Origin: an uncultured Neomegalonema sp.
Lineage (GTDB): Bacteria; Pseudomonadota; Alphaproteobacteria; Rhodobacterales; Rhodobacteraceae
DNA: 64,000 nt
Direction of reading: 5' to 3'
NCBI GenBank assembly: GCA_937990185.1
Contig: CALKBI010000007.1
Span: 1 to 64,000, forward strand
Made by a program: the position numbers and the translations under genes. Every line of letters begins with the position of its first letter. The stretch's first letter is position 1. This document shows positions 36,582-46,281 of this stretch, piece by piece. Under the pieces are notes generated by a model. It ran no database searches. It was not told the DNA's origin and was given only the letters and a program-made list of their open reading frames with translations.

Positions 36582-36891
36582 TTGGGCTGGGGTGCATTTT
36601 GTCAAACACGGAAGACGAGTGGAATGGATTCCCCGAAAAGGGCGCTATTTCAGGCTGCGAAACCTCAGAAGACGAGTTTAACCGTCTAAAGAGCAGTGTA
36701 ACAGTTTCCAAAACTCAGAAGAGGGTTGGACTGTTTTCTCACCCTTCGCGACCGCCGCCACGGGACTGCGGAAGAGGCTGAGTATGACCAATTGCGGACG
36801 ATTATGCACACAATTTCGGTAGTGTTAGACAATTCGCAGCGCTTATGCTGAAGGCTCGTGTCAAGGTGCTGTTCATAGGTGGGGAAACGCA
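36582..36891. other. 310-base gap between the LysR gene and an unknown gene
   Basis: A short open frame runs through here, but its composition is unlike a real protein and I see no ribosome site. It contains two similar GAAGACGAGT elements (near 36610 and 36669), perhaps relics of a duplication. The promoter of the downstream gene should be near its right end. Confidence 0.4.
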
Positions 36892-37404
36892 GTGAAAAGT
36901 AATGTGACTGATTTAGAAAGAATTTTTCAGGCATTGGGTGCAGAAGATCCCGCCGATTGGGCGAACTCTCAAATCAACGAGGGTATTCCTCAGCTTCATC
37001 GATACCTTTTCCTTAAGAAAGCTTGGAGCCTTGTCATCGGTGAAGAAGATGATAGCTGGATCGAAGAGGCCATCGAAGCTTGGGATCGCAATCCTGACGC
37101 ACCCTATTCCGGTCAGGGTCGTGCGTTGGAAAAAATGATCGCGTTGGGGGTGGAGCGCTCTTCGATAGTAGACCTTGTTCGAGCAACGCAAGCTGAAATG
37201 ATTTTTGGAATTTGTTATCAGTTAAACGATCCGAGCCTCTCCAATGTCGAAGAGGAGCTTGTGGGTGACATCGGTTGGACGCTCGTCAAAACGGACGACG
37301 ATTACGAGCCCACATCCGAAGTGATCGACAGTCTGCATGAGTCAGTTCTTGAGTTGGACCCCACGGGCCGGGAAATGCGGCCTCGTCTTTCTGCGAAGCA
37401 ATGA
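36892..37404 (+). CDS. Hypothetical acidic protein
   Basis: 170 residues, soluble, rich in Asp and Glu, mostly helical by appearance, no signal peptide. The start is GTG 36892 with GGGGAAA 5 bases before it. The sequence contains WAxxxxxxGIPQLHRYLFLKKAW and EMIFGICYQLNDPS, which do not match a family I recognise. The gene lies between non-coding stretches of 310 and 347 bases. Function unknown; a role as an immunity or accessory protein is only a guess. Confidence 0.6.
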   Translation: MKSNVTDLERIFQALGAEDPADWANSQINEGIPQLHRYLFLKKAWSLVIGEEDDSWIEEAIEAWDRNPDAPYSGQGRALEKMIALGVERSSIVDLVRATQAEMIFGICYQLNDPSLSNVEEELVGDIGWTLVKTDDDYEPTSEVIDSLHESVLELDPTGREMRPRLSAKQ

Positions 37405-37751
37405 GATGTCTCGGGACATTTGCCCCCCTGTCTTAGGCGTTTGTTTCTGAACGCTCGTGGTAATTGACGAAATTCACAGCTGAACGGTATGGCCGTTTCG
37501 GGCGCGTTGCAGAAGTCAGGACCGACCGAGATTTCCGGTCGCCATGAACGGCATCGCGACCGTCATTCAACTCCACTTCTGCGGACTCCACTCGTCTTTT
37601 GTGTTTTACACAATTTTTGAGGACGGCAAGCAGCTCGCTTTCAAGAGATTTGCCACCTGCACCAGTCTCTTGCCATGGTTTTACCCGGAAATTTCAGGAT
37701 TTTCCCTGTGGGGTCCGAGGGTTTTGCAACGGAAACCAACAGTTTTGCCAG
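37405..37751. other. 347-base gap with no recognisable gene
   Basis: Short open frames cross this region but none has a ribosome site or familiar residues. I see no tRNA, terminator with a T run or repeat. It may be the decayed remains of genes, in line with the other gaps between 36.6 and 38 kb. Confidence 0.4.
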
Positions 37752-38516
37752 TTATTTCGGGGCCATTCTGAGCGCTCCATCAAGGCGGATCACCTCTCCG
37801 TTCAGCATCGGATTTTCGACAATGGCTTTCACAAGTGCGGCAAATTCCGCCGGATCGCCAAGGCGGTCGGGGTAAGGGATTGTTTTACCTAAGGAATCTT
37901 GAACGTCTTGCGGCAAACCCTGCAACATCGGAGTTAAGAAGAGACCGGGAGCTATCGCCATCACTCTGATATTATTACGAGAAAGGTCCCTCGCCATCGG
38001 GAGCGTCATCGAAGCGACCCCCCCTTTTGAGGCCGCATATGCCAGTTGTCCGATCTGTCCTTCATAGGCCGCAATCGAAGCCGTATTGATGATGACACCA
38101 CGCTCATCGCTGGGGAGCGGGTCGGTTTTGACCATCCCTGCGGCTGATTGAGACGCCATGTTGAAGACGCCTAATAGATTGATTTCTATCGTCTTTGAGA
38201 ACAAAGCGGCATCATGCGCGCCCTCTTTGCCAACAGTTTTAGCACCGGGCGCTATGCCTGCGCAGCATACGCAAATACGTTCCTGACCCTGTTCGGCTCT
38301 CGCGGTTTTGAGTGACGTGGCGACCGCATTAGGGTCAGAGACATCTGTGCTAACAAATAATCCTTTGATTTCATGTGCGATTTTCTCTCCGCGCTCTGAA
38401 TCCATGTCGAAAATCGATACGGAGCACCCTTGCGCAGCCAACATCCGCGCGGTCGCTTCACCAAGCCCGGATGCTCCGCCGGTTACGATTGCAGCGATTT
38501 TAGAACTCAGAAGCAT
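37752..38516 (-). CDS. Short-chain dehydrogenase/reductase, HSD10-like
   Basis: 254 residues from ATG 38516, with GAGG about 8 bases before it. It has the SDR cofactor motif TGGASGLGEA, NTASIAAYEG containing the catalytic Ser, YAASKGG with the Tyr/Lys pair and IAPGLFLTPML after it. The closest-looking members are 3-hydroxy-2-methylbutyryl-CoA/3-hydroxyacyl-CoA dehydrogenases (type 2, HSD17B10-like), which use NAD in branched-chain amino-acid and fatty-acid breakdown. It stands alone, divergent from the lysine-rich lipoprotein gene. Confidence 0.85.
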   Translation of the reverse strand: MLLSSKIAAIVTGGASGLGEATARMLAAQGCSVSIFDMDSERGEKIAHEIKGLFVSTDVSDPNAVATSLKTARAEQGQERICVCCAGIAPGAKTVGKEGAHDAALFSKTIEINLLGVFNMASQSAAGMVKTDPLPSDERGVIINTASIAAYEGQIGQLAYAASKGGVASMTLPMARDLSRNNIRVMAIAPGLFLTPMLQGLPQDVQDSLGKTIPYPDRLGDPAEFAALVKAIVENPMLNGEVIRLDGALRMAPK

Positions 38517-38665
38517 TTGCAAAACCTCAAGAAAACAATAATTTATGCTGAAATTAGCAGATTGCCGACGGAAAACCAGATTTTGTGCGTTGAATCATAG
38601 ATGGCTTAAATCGAGATGGCCTATTTCCTGCGTGAATGCGCAGTAGTTTTTCGGAAGGACCCATT

Positions 38666-39313
38666 GTGCAGATTCAACGGTATTTCAAATGGCTGGCGGT
38701 GATTTTTGTTGGAGCTGTTGTTAGCGGCTGCGTTGCGCAACAGCCTGTGAATGGCGGAATCGTCTACTCTGATCCAGCACCAGTATATTACGAATCTCCG
38801 CGAAACGTTGTTCATTATGATGAAATATATGTGCACGAAGTTCCATTTTATCGGGCTCCGTATTCGCTTCATGGGTCCTTGTATTCGCGACATCTGCATG
38901 ACTTGAAGCATCACCATCATCGTGGACAAAAACACTCAGCACATCTTCATCATGAAAAGCGCAAGGAACGCGTAAAGTCAGAGAAGCGATCAAAGAAAGC
39001 TGAACGTAAGGCGGATCGTAGAGCTAAACGCAGAGCCGCTCGTGAAGCGGAATGCCGCAATGATGGTTTTGCTAGCTGTCGCGCTAAGAATCGAGCTGAA
39101 CGTAAAGCAGAAAAAGAGCCTGCACCTAAAAAAGTAGTTTCAAGTAATAACGATAAAGAGCATCGCCGCGCCGCGCGTCTTGCTCAATGCAGAGCAGAGG
39201 GCTTCAGGAATTGTCGCGCTAAAAAACGGGCTGAAAAGAAAGCACTCAACGTCTCTAAAAAGGCTCTTAAAAAGCCTGCAAACCTGCGTAAGCGTTTGAG
39301 CGAGTTAAAGTAA
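38666..39313 (+). CDS. Lys/Arg-rich lipoprotein with repeated Cys motifs
   Basis: 215 residues from GTG 38666, supported by a GGAAGG box before it; an ATG at 38636 is in frame but poorly placed. A lipoprotein signal with lipobox VVSGC comes first. The mature part has a Tyr- and His-rich section (VPFYRAPYSLHGSLYSRHLHDLKHHHHRGQKHSAHLHH shown in parts as YRAPYSLHG and LKHHHHRG) and then a very basic region with two copies of a unit CRxxGFxxCRAKxRAExKA, ending in Lys-rich sequence. I recognise no family. Basic and His-rich lipoproteins could bind nucleic acid, anionic polysaccharide or metals, but this is a guess. It converges on modA with 10 bases between stops. Confidence 0.55.
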   Translation: MQIQRYFKWLAVIFVGAVVSGCVAQQPVNGGIVYSDPAPVYYESPRNVVHYDEIYVHEVPFYRAPYSLHGSLYSRHLHDLKHHHHRGQKHSAHLHHEKRKERVKSEKRSKKAERKADRRAKRRAAREAECRNDGFASCRAKNRAERKAEKEPAPKKVVSSNNDKEHRRAARLAQCRAEGFRNCRAKKRAEKKALNVSKKALKKPANLRKRLSELK

Positions 39314-39323
39314 TATACGGATA

Positions 39324-40112
39324 CTACGGTACAAGAACGCTAAAGCCGAATTTAATAAATACATCAGACGCTTCTTTGCTTTTCAAACAAGTTAAGAGGC
39401 GTCTTGCATTTGGGCTATCGTTATCCGCTATAACAGCGGCGGGATAACGTATCGGATCGTGTGCATCCGCCGCGAATGTCCATAGCAAATCGGCACGAGA
39501 ATCTCTCAAAAGATCAGTATGATAGATGATGCCAAAAGCGATTTCACTCTTGGCGACCCACGATAAGACCTCGCGCACATTCACTCCCGGAACTAAGGCA
39601 TTTTGCACCTCCGGTTTGTTCCACCAGTCATGCGTTTCAAAAGCCTGTTTCGCATATCGCCCTGCCGGGACGGAGTCGGGATCAGCTATGGCAATCCGCC
39701 TTCCTTTTAATATCGCAGGAAGATCGGGAAGAGTACCTTCGGATTTTGTATTCAATTCCATGGACTTGGATTGCACAAGAACCAGAGAGTTACCGATTAA
39801 ATCAACCCTCTGTCCTTCAATAATCCTGCCGCGCTTTTGCAGCCAATCCATCCATTCCGGGTTTGCCGAGATATAGATCGCGGCTGGCGCGCCTTGTTCG
39901 ATTTGACGTGCCAGTGTGCCGCTTCCTGCATAGATGCCAGTTGCGTTTAAGTCCGTTTTGGATGAGCAAATTGCCAACACTTCATCCAAAGTATCGGTCA
40001 GCGATGCTGCCGCGAAAACCTTTAACGTCTCAGCGTGTACGGTGGGGGCGCTCACAAAAGTTAGAAAGAGCATTGTTCCCAAGCCGGAAAACAAAGCTCT
40101 AAACTCAGCCAA
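39324..40112 (-). CDS. modA: Molybdate ABC transporter substrate-binding protein
   Basis: 262 residues when read from TTG 40112, which gives a clean signal peptide (MAEFRALFSGLGTMLFLTF... ending VHA-E). TTG 40112 overlaps the metC stop and has GAGGA 9 bases before it, so the two are translationally linked. The mature protein contains LKVFAAASLTDTLDEV, ATGIYAGSGTLARQIEQGAPAAIYISA and ADPDSVPAGRYAKQ, the ModA binding-site elements, and would bind molybdate or tungstate in the periplasm. No modB or modC lies beside it. In-frame ATG codons upstream at 40139 and 40166 would place the start inside metC. Confidence 0.85.
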   Translation of the reverse strand: MAEFRALFSGLGTMLFLTFVSAPTVHAETLKVFAAASLTDTLDEVLAICSSKTDLNATGIYAGSGTLARQIEQGAPAAIYISANPEWMDWLQKRGRIIEGQRVDLIGNSLVLVQSKSMELNTKSEGTLPDLPAILKGRRIAIADPDSVPAGRYAKQAFETHDWWNKPEVQNALVPGVNVREVLSWVAKSEIAFGIIYHTDLLRDSRADLLWTFAADAHDPIRYPAAVIADNDSPNARRLLTCLKSKEASDVFIKFGFSVLVP

Positions 40113-41292
40113 TCTTGCGCATCCTCGCGAAGCCTTCATCGAGATCATCCAACAAATCGGCGACATCTTCGAGGCCGATATGAATACGCATTACTCCGCC
40201 CTCCGCACGTCCATTGTTCGGCCATTTAGTTGCTGTCCGCAATTTAGGAGGATCGATTGGGATCAATAAACTTTCAAAACCACCCCAAGAAAAGCCCATT
40301 CCAAATAGTTTCATCTCATCCAGCATTGCTGCTTGAGCGACCGGGTTCGAATATTCCGGCTTTAGAATAAAGGCGAAAAGGCTGGACGCGCCCAAAAAGT
40401 CGCGCTTCCAAATTTCGTGACCGGGATCGCCCGGCAAAGCTGGGTGAATGACTTCCGCAACTTCTTCTCGATTGGAAAGCCATTCCGCGACCTGAAGCCC
40501 TGCCTGCATATGATGCGGTAAACGAACATGAATTGTCCGAATACCGCGCATTGCAAGGTAAACGTCATCGGGCGATGGGCATATTCCTGTCTGTGTCTGT
40601 GCCTGTTGAAATTTATCATATGAGGCTTCGGTGCAGGTCACACTGCCCATGACAAGATCTGAGTGGCCGGAGATGTACTTCGTTACTGCCTGGGCTGATA
40701 CATCGACCCCATGTTCGAAAGGCTTATAATAGAGCGGCGAAGCCCAAGTGTTATCCATGATAACAGTCGCACCTGCTTTATGAGCTTTTTCCGCAATCGT
40801 CGGGATGTCCTGGACTTCGAAGGTCCATGAGCCGGGGCTTTCGACCCAGACAACACTGGTATTAGAGCGCATCAAATCTTTGATACCGCCACCAATCAGT
40901 GGGTCGTAATATTCGACGTCGATACCCATCCGAGTCAGCATACCGTTACAAAAGGCACGGGTTGGGCCGTATGCGCTGTCGGTAATGAGTACATGATCCC
41001 CTGAAGACGCGTAGGCGAGCAGAGGTAATGTGCATGCTACAAGGCCGGAAGGCTGTAATCTGGTACGGTAACCTCCTTCCAATGCCTGTATCGCAGTCTC
41101 AAGAGCGAACGTGGTTTCGGTGCCATGAACGCCGTAGGTTACTCCATCACCGGCCCGAGCAACGCGGCTTTGCTGTAAATCCTTATATGTTGGATAGAGA
41201 ATGGTCGATGCGTGCATTACCGGCGGGTTGACCACACCGTCATAATCCATTGGACGTCTACCGGCGTGAGTCGCTTTCGTTCCGTCTTTCAT
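40105..41292 (-). CDS. metC: Cystathionine beta-lyase
   Basis: 395 residues, PLP-dependent Cys/Met metabolism family. It converts cystathionine to homocysteine, pyruvate and ammonia. The cofactor Lys lies in AVTKYISGHSDLVMG, with the phosphate-binding YGVHGTET and SGLVA segments and the VVNPPVMHASTILYPT opening. It lies divergently beside aapJ, an order known from rhizobia (metC-aapJQMP). Its last bases overlap the start of modA. Confidence 0.92.
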   Translation of the reverse strand: MKDGTKATHAGRRPMDYDGVVNPPVMHASTILYPTYKDLQQSRVARAGDGVTYGVHGTETTFALETAIQALEGGYRTRLQPSGLVACTLPLLAYASSGDHVLITDSAYGPTRAFCNGMLTRMGIDVEYYDPLIGGGIKDLMRSNTSVVWVESPGSWTFEVQDIPTIAEKAHKAGATVIMDNTWASPLYYKPFEHGVDVSAQAVTKYISGHSDLVMGSVTCTEASYDKFQQAQTQTGICPSPDDVYLAMRGIRTIHVRLPHHMQAGLQVAEWLSNREEVAEVIHPALPGDPGHEIWKRDFLGASSLFAFILKPEYSNPVAQAAMLDEMKLFGMGFSWGGFESLLIPIDPPKLRTATKWPNNGRAEGGVMRIHIGLEDVADLLDDLDEGFARMRKIG

Positions 41293-41666
41293 TTTCCATT
41301 CCCGGTTTTTCGTTCAGGTGATTCTGCGGGACTATGAATATCGAAAGCTGCAAAGAGATACGAACTTTACCATGTAATAGAATTACGGTTACCAACGCGC
41401 GCGTTATATCAGGCTATCATGCTGTGGAGGTTAGGTCACCTCTGACGAAGAGGCATATTTTGATTTCGCCTTATAGCAGAGTGCCTTGAGGTATAGTTTC
41501 CTCATATCGAGGCGATATGGTCGCTAGAAGCCGTAAATTCACCAAAAAGGTGAGTTTGAGCGGATTCGACTGTTGAAAGTATTTCCGATAGTGATGCAAA
41601 GTCGCAGCGACCGTGATCCGACTGATTCAGTACGGCCGCCACGGGTACACTTAGGGAGAATTAAAA
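41293..41666. promoter_or_regulatory. 374-base divergent regulatory region between metC and aapJ
   Basis: There is no gene. It should hold both promoters. Two small hairpins stand side by side: TGAGG/CCTCA (41487-41504) and ATATCG-AGG-CGATAT (41504-41518). No riboswitch fold or sigma-54 box could be recognised. A GGGAG ribosome site lies just before aapJ. Confidence 0.45.
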
Positions 41667-42692
41667 ATGACATTCAAAAATGCGCTTTGCGCAATTTCGG
41701 CACTTGGCATGGCCTTTGGTGCAAGCACAGCTTCTGCTGATACTCTTGCTGATGTAAAAGCAAAAGGGTCTGTTCAATGTGGCGTTTCGCAAGGCCTTCC
41801 AGGCTTCTCTAACCAAGACGATGCTGGAAACTGGACCGGAATCGACGTTGACGTTTGTAAGGCTGTTGCGGCAGCTGTCTTCGGTGATGCGAACGCAGTT
41901 AAATTTACGCCACTTTCCGCGAAAGAGCGTTTTACAGCGCTGTCTTCTGGCGAAGTTGACATTCTGTCGCGTAACACGACTTGGACAATGACCCGCGACA
42001 CGCAGCTTGGTCTGAACTTTGCCGGCGTCAACTATTATGACGGTCAAGGCATGATGGTTCCTGCAAGCCTCGGCGTGACATCTGCTCTTGAGCTTGACGG
42101 TGCTTCGATCTGCACGAACACGGGTACAACGACCGAGCTGAACATCACGGATTTCTTCCGTTCGAACAACATGGGCTTCGAGCTTGTAGCGTTTGAAAAA
42201 GCCGACGAAGTTGTTGCAGCATACGATTCCGGTCGTTGTGACGTTTACACCACTGACCGTTCGGGCCTTGCAGCTCAGCGCCTGAAGCTTGCTGATCCAG
42301 CCGCTCACAATGTTCTTCCTGAAGTGATCTCGAAAGAGCCACTTGGTCCTGTGGTTCGTCAGGGCGATGATGTGTGGTTCAACATTGTTCGTTGGACACT
42401 CAACGCAATGATCAACGCTGAAGAACTGGGCGTTACCTCGGCAAACGCTGCGGAAATGGCTAATTCAGATAACCCAGGTATCAAGCGCCTTCTCGGTACT
42501 GAAGGTAACTTTGGTGAAGCACTTGGTCTGTCAAATGACTGGGCAATGCAAGCGATCACTCAAGTTGGTAACTACGGCGAAAGCTATGAAGCAAACGTCG
42601 GCGCTAACACACCGCTGAAACTGAACCGCGCTGGTTCGGTAAATGCGTTGTGGACCAACGGTGGTCTGATCTACGCAGCACCAGTTCGCTAA
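41667..42692 (+). CDS. aapJ: General L-amino-acid ABC transporter, substrate-binding protein
   Basis: 341 residues. A signal peptide (cleavage near ASA-D) precedes a periplasmic binding protein of the AapJ/BztA type. Recognisable parts are VKAKGSVQCGVSQGLPGFS, WTGIDVDVCKAVAAAVFGD, the RFTALSSGEVDILSRNTTWT signature of polar amino-acid binding proteins, and TTTELNITDFFR. It captures a broad range of L-amino acids for AapQMP. The coding region is followed by a hairpin before aapQ, which would keep AapJ more abundant than the membrane parts. Confidence 0.95.
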   Translation: MTFKNALCAISALGMAFGASTASADTLADVKAKGSVQCGVSQGLPGFSNQDDAGNWTGIDVDVCKAVAAAVFGDANAVKFTPLSAKERFTALSSGEVDILSRNTTWTMTRDTQLGLNFAGVNYYDGQGMMVPASLGVTSALELDGASICTNTGTTTELNITDFFRSNNMGFELVAFEKADEVVAAYDSGRCDVYTTDRSGLAAQRLKLADPAAHNVLPEVISKEPLGPVVRQGDDVWFNIVRWTLNAMINAEELGVTSANAAEMANSDNPGIKRLLGTEGNFGEALGLSNDWAMQAITQVGNYGESYEANVGANTPLKLNRAGSVNALWTNGGLIYAAPVR

Positions 42693-42699
42693 TGAAATG

Positions 42700-42735
42700 A
42701 CGCCGTTCCTTTTATCAGGAGCGGCGTTTTCTATT
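42700..42735 (+). terminator. Intra-operon stem-loop after aapJ
   Basis: ACGCCGTTCC pairs with GGAGCGGCGT (10 bp including one G-T pair), followed by TTTTCTATTT. It lies between aapJ and aapQ and probably acts as a partial terminator or 3'-end stabiliser. Confidence 0.75.
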
Positions 42736-42791
42736 TGGGGGCGAAGCCACGGCCTCGTCCCCTGTTTTTTTGGTATCGAGGTATCCTATCC

Positions 42792-44078
42792 ATGGCTTCT
42801 TTGACCGCTTCGGAAGCAGAAGATACTGGGCTAACGTCCCTTCTTTATGATCCGAAAGCCCGTGGCCTGCTTTTTCAGGTTTTGCTTTTGACTGCAGTGG
42901 TCTCGTTCTTCGCGTGGATCCTAGATAATACGATCACGAACCTAGCCGCTCAGGGTAAAAAGTCCGGTTTTGGATTTCTGGGTGAAACAAGCGGCTTTCA
43001 GATTCTGACGACACTCGGCACTTTTGTAATGGAAGCGCGCGCAGGGGTGGCCACCTATCTTGATGTATTCTGGATTGGGGTGATCAACACGCTCATTATC
43101 TCGTTCATCGGAATTATAGCGGCGACCTTGATGGGCTTTTTGATGGGTATTTTCCGCCTGTCGAGTAATGTCGTTCTACGCGGTTTTGCTACTTTTTATG
43201 TGGAGATTTTGCGGAACATCCCGCTGCTCCTCCAAATTTTCTTTTGGTACTTTGTTGTCCTAAGAGCGTTACCGGATAAGCGCTCGTCAGGTATGTCGAT
43301 GGGATTTCTCGGCGAATTCCCGATGAACGTGACGGGGTTATACACATCTTACCCGATTTTTCTGGAAGGGTTCAGCTCAGTCGTTTGGGCCTTTCTCGTT
43401 GCGTGTGTGTTGGCGTGGGTTGTCTCGTGGCTGGCCAAAAAGCGCCAAGAAGCTACCGGGCGTCAATTCCCTTCTTTTTGGGTCGGCCTGCTCATTATCG
43501 TCGCGATTCCATTATTTGTTTTTTATCAGTTGGGTGGACCCCTCGAGATGGAATCGGCCCGATTCCTAAATGTTGGCGACCCGATCCTTGATGCGAACGG
43601 TGAACCAACGGGCCGTACTGCCTCGAAGATTAAAGCAGGGTATGTGCCCGGCGAAGGCGGCGTCATCAAGCCTGAGTTCATCGCTCTGTGGCTGGCATTA
43701 TCACTTTATACTGCGAGCTTTATTGCTGAGATTGTGCGGGCTGGTATTCTTGCGGTTCCGGGGGGGCAAACCGAAGCAGCAAAAGCACTTGGTATCAGCC
43801 CTTCGGTCACTTTGCGAAAGGTGGTTATTCCTCAAGCGATGCGTGTGATCATTCCTCCGCTCACATCGCAGTTCTTGAATTTGACGAAAAACTCCTCACT
43901 CGCCATTGCGATTGCGTATCCTGATTTGGTTTCGATCTTTGCCGGTACGGCCTTGAACCAAGTGGGGCAAGAAATTGAGATGATCTTTATGATGATGATG
44001 GTTTACCTGATCATTTCACTCGGCACGGCGGCATTCATGAATTGGTTCAATGCCCGCATGATGCTGGTCGAGCGATAG
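42792..44078 (+). CDS. aapQ: General L-amino-acid ABC transporter, permease AapQ
   Basis: 428 residues. The start is ATG 42792, preceded by a GAGG run; earlier in-frame codons run through the hairpin after aapJ. The long N-terminal cytosolic and membrane part is followed by the HEAT-type permease core: FYVEILRNIPLLLQIFFWYF and the EAA loop TEAAKALGISPSVTLRKVVIPQAMRVIIPP. It forms the inner-membrane channel together with AapM and is energised by AapP. It lies 9 bases before aapM. Length is slightly above the 400 typical of AapQ. Confidence 0.93.
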   Translation: MASLTASEAEDTGLTSLLYDPKARGLLFQVLLLTAVVSFFAWILDNTITNLAAQGKKSGFGFLGETSGFQILTTLGTFVMEARAGVATYLDVFWIGVINTLIISFIGIIAATLMGFLMGIFRLSSNVVLRGFATFYVEILRNIPLLLQIFFWYFVVLRALPDKRSSGMSMGFLGEFPMNVTGLYTSYPIFLEGFSSVVWAFLVACVLAWVVSWLAKKRQEATGRQFPSFWVGLLIIVAIPLFVFYQLGGPLEMESARFLNVGDPILDANGEPTGRTASKIKAGYVPGEGGVIKPEFIALWLALSLYTASFIAEIVRAGILAVPGGQTEAAKALGISPSVTLRKVVIPQAMRVIIPPLTSQFLNLTKNSSLAIAIAYPDLVSIFAGTALNQVGQEIEMIFMMMMVYLIISLGTAAFMNWFNARMMLVER

Positions 44079-44087
44079 GAAACGGAT

Positions 44088-46235
44088 ATGACAGATATTG
44101 GCTACGTCCGTACAAAAGAAGCCCCGCTTCTTCCTCCCCCTGCCAGTCAGGTTGGTTGGCAAGGTTGGTTGAGACAAAACGTCTTAAACTCAATCACAGA
44201 TTTTTCGAGTGTCGGTGCGGCACTCTCGTCAATCATAATGCTGATCGTAACCGTCGGAGTTCTGTATTTTGGATTGACGATCCTTTGGGAACTTGTCCGC
44301 TTTACTTTGATTGATGCTGTTTGGAGCGATCCTGACGGCCTTAAACGAGAAGTTTGCTTAACCGAAGATCAGAACCCACCGGGACCGCATCCGTCTGGAT
44401 GGTCCGGGGCTTGTTGGCCGTTCGTGGATGCTAAGTGGAAGGCGTTCATGTACGGGCGCTATCCAGGGTCCGAACTTTGGCGTCCCGATCTTGTTTTCCT
44501 GCTTGGTGCGATAGGGACTGCTTGGCTGGTCTCTGACGCTGTATCCCGACGCTGGCTCTGGGGCGTCATCATGATCGCCGCGGGTGCAGTGCTTTTCTGG
44601 TGGTCACAGCTTCCTGTAGAGAATGACGGCGTTTCTCTTTTAAACGATGCTTATGACCCTGCTAACGCATCGCCGTTGGGGCAAGTCTTCGACCGCGTAC
44701 CTATTGGTGCGTTTATATTGATGGCAGTTGGGGCACTGTATGTGCTGTTGGTTCGACCTTTCGGGCGTAAGGCGGTAGCATTAATCATGCTGACTGTCTT
44801 CCCGGTCGTTTCCTATATCCTATTGACTGGCGGTGACGCCGAAGGCGGCGTTGGTTTTTGGATCACTCTTGCTGTCATTGCTGCGTTCGGTTTGTTGCTA
44901 TGGCTGATTGGTAAAATCTTCGGGGATAATGCATTCAGTGCTTTGCTGCTGTCGTTGCTTGTGCTCGCTGCGGCTCTGTATTTCCTTTGGGGCGTATTTG
45001 AGCCAACGACCGGCTTTGGTTTTACTGATGATGGTTTCGGGCGGACGGGTGAAGGCTCTGTCATTCGCCTGCCAATACCTATCGAATTTTCGGGTAAGCT
45101 ATTGGCCGGGATCGGCGCGCTTGGCCTGCTGTTTTTGGTTTTATCAGGGCATATCATCGGCATAACTATTCGGCTGATATTGGCAGTGCCCGTTTTGATT
45201 ATGATGGCCAATGCATATTCCGCCGGAACCGAGTCGATTTCGTTGCCAGTAGGCTGGGTAATCTTTGCATTGCTCGCAATTGGAGTGATCGGCTTTGGGC
45301 TGATGGCGTTTATTGGTTTGAATCGAAGTGAATGGCATACGGCGATTGGTAATTTTGGCCGTGGAATAGGCCGAACGATCTTTCTAACTGCGCTTGCTGT
45401 TGGTGTTGTTGCCTTCGTTGGTGGTCATTGGTTTGTCGATCTCATTGAATTGGCCGCTGGAGGAGAAGCCGATAAGTTTCTTTCTGCAGGACACCTTGCA
45501 GCGCATGATGAACACGGTTTGCTTGGTCTGACTGCTGAACCAATGGAAGTTGAGCGTCACCTTTGGATTCTGCCGGAGGTCGAAACCAATGTATGGGGCG
45601 GTCTGCTTGTTACGCTGGTCGTTTCGTTTGTGGGTATTATTGCGTCGATGCCAATTGGCATTTTGCTTGCGCTGGGCCGTCGCTCACAACTGCCGGCGGT
45701 GCGCATCCTGTCAACGGTCTTTATTGAATTTTGGCGCGGTATTCCGCTGATTACAGTCCTGTTCATGTCTTCTGTAATGCTGCCGTTATTCTTGCCGGAT
45801 GGCGTTGAGTTCAACAAGCTGTTGCGCGCCTTGATCGGTGTTGCGTTGTTTGCCTCCGCGTACATGGCTGAGGTCGTGCGTGGCGGTTTGCAAGCCATTC
45901 CAAAAGGTCAGTACGAAGGCGCGGACTCGCTCGGTCTCGGGTTTACTCAGAAAATGCGGTTGATCGTGATGCCGCAAGCCTTGACGCTCGTAATCCCCGG
46001 CATCGTGAACACCTTTATTGGCCTGTTCAAAGACACCGTGCTGGTTTTGATTATTGGCCTCTTTGACCTGCTTGGGATGATTCAAACCAGCTTTAGTGAT
46101 GCGAGTTGGTCGTCCCCGGTTACGAACTCAACGGCCTATCTAACCTGTGCAGGTTTGTTTTTCATCTTCTGCTTCGGCATGTCTCGCTATTCGATGTTTA
46201 TGGAGCGAAGACTCCGCCGGGGTCATGCACGATGA
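44088..46235 (+). CDS. aapM: General L-amino-acid ABC transporter, enlarged permease AapM
   Basis: 715 residues, while AapM proteins I know have about 380-430. The N-terminal part (about 1-140: [48 protein letters not shown]) and C-terminal permease core (about 500-710, with [34 protein letters not shown] and the EAA loop [22 protein letters not shown]) are those of AapM. Between them lies an insertion of roughly 300 residues with eight or nine hydrophobic segments, e.g. [16 protein letters not shown] and [20 protein letters not shown]. The frame is continuous and the insertion has no repeats of the permease motif. The extra helices may change the topology or stabilise the complex. The gene lies 46 bases ahead of aapP. 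Confidence 0.92.
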   Translation: MTDIGYVRTKEAPLLPPPASQVGWQGWLRQNVLNSITDFSSVGAALSSIIMLIVTVGVLYFGLTILWELVRFTLIDAVWSDPDGLKREVCLTEDQNPPGPHPSGWSGACWPFVDAKWKAFMYGRYPGSELWRPDLVFLLGAIGTAWLVSDAVSRRWLWGVIMIAAGAVLFWWSQLPVENDGVSLLNDAYDPANASPLGQVFDRVPIGAFILMAVGALYVLLVRPFGRKAVALIMLTVFPVVSYILLTGGDAEGGVGFWITLAVIAAFGLLLWLIGKIFGDNAFSALLLSLLVLAAALYFLWGVFEPTTGFGFTDDGFGRTGEGSVIRLPIPIEFSGKLLAGIGALGLLFLVLSGHIIGITIRLILAVPVLIMMANAYSAGTESISLPVGWVIFALLAIGVIGFGLMAFIGLNRSEWHTAIGNFGRGIGRTIFLTALAVGVVAFVGGHWFVDLIELAAGGEADKFLSAGHLAAHDEHGLLGLTAEPMEVERHLWILPEVETNVWGGLLVTLVVSFVGIIASMPIGILLALGRRSQLPAVRILSTVFIEFWRGIPLITVLFMSSVMLPLFLPDGVEFNKLLRALIGVALFASAYMAEVVRGGLQAIPKGQYEGADSLGLGFTQKMRLIVMPQALTLVIPGIVNTFIGLFKDTVLVLIIGLFDLLGMIQTSFSDASWSSPVTNSTAYLTCAGLFFIFCFGMSRYSMFMERRLRRGHAR

Positions 46236-46281
46236 CTACTATTTTCTCTAGAAACGGCCACGTTTGATAAGGAACTGACAC

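Noticed and set aside
36578-36781. Small plus-strand gene after the LysR regulator
   Set aside because: It begins inside the regulator stop, has no ribosome site and its composition is not protein-like.
37544-37771. Small plus-strand gene before the SDR gene
   Set aside because: It overlaps the SDR 3' end, has no start signal and no familiar residues.
41293-41666. SAM or SAH riboswitch upstream of metC
   Set aside because: No recognisable conserved core or pseudoknot was found; only short hairpins.
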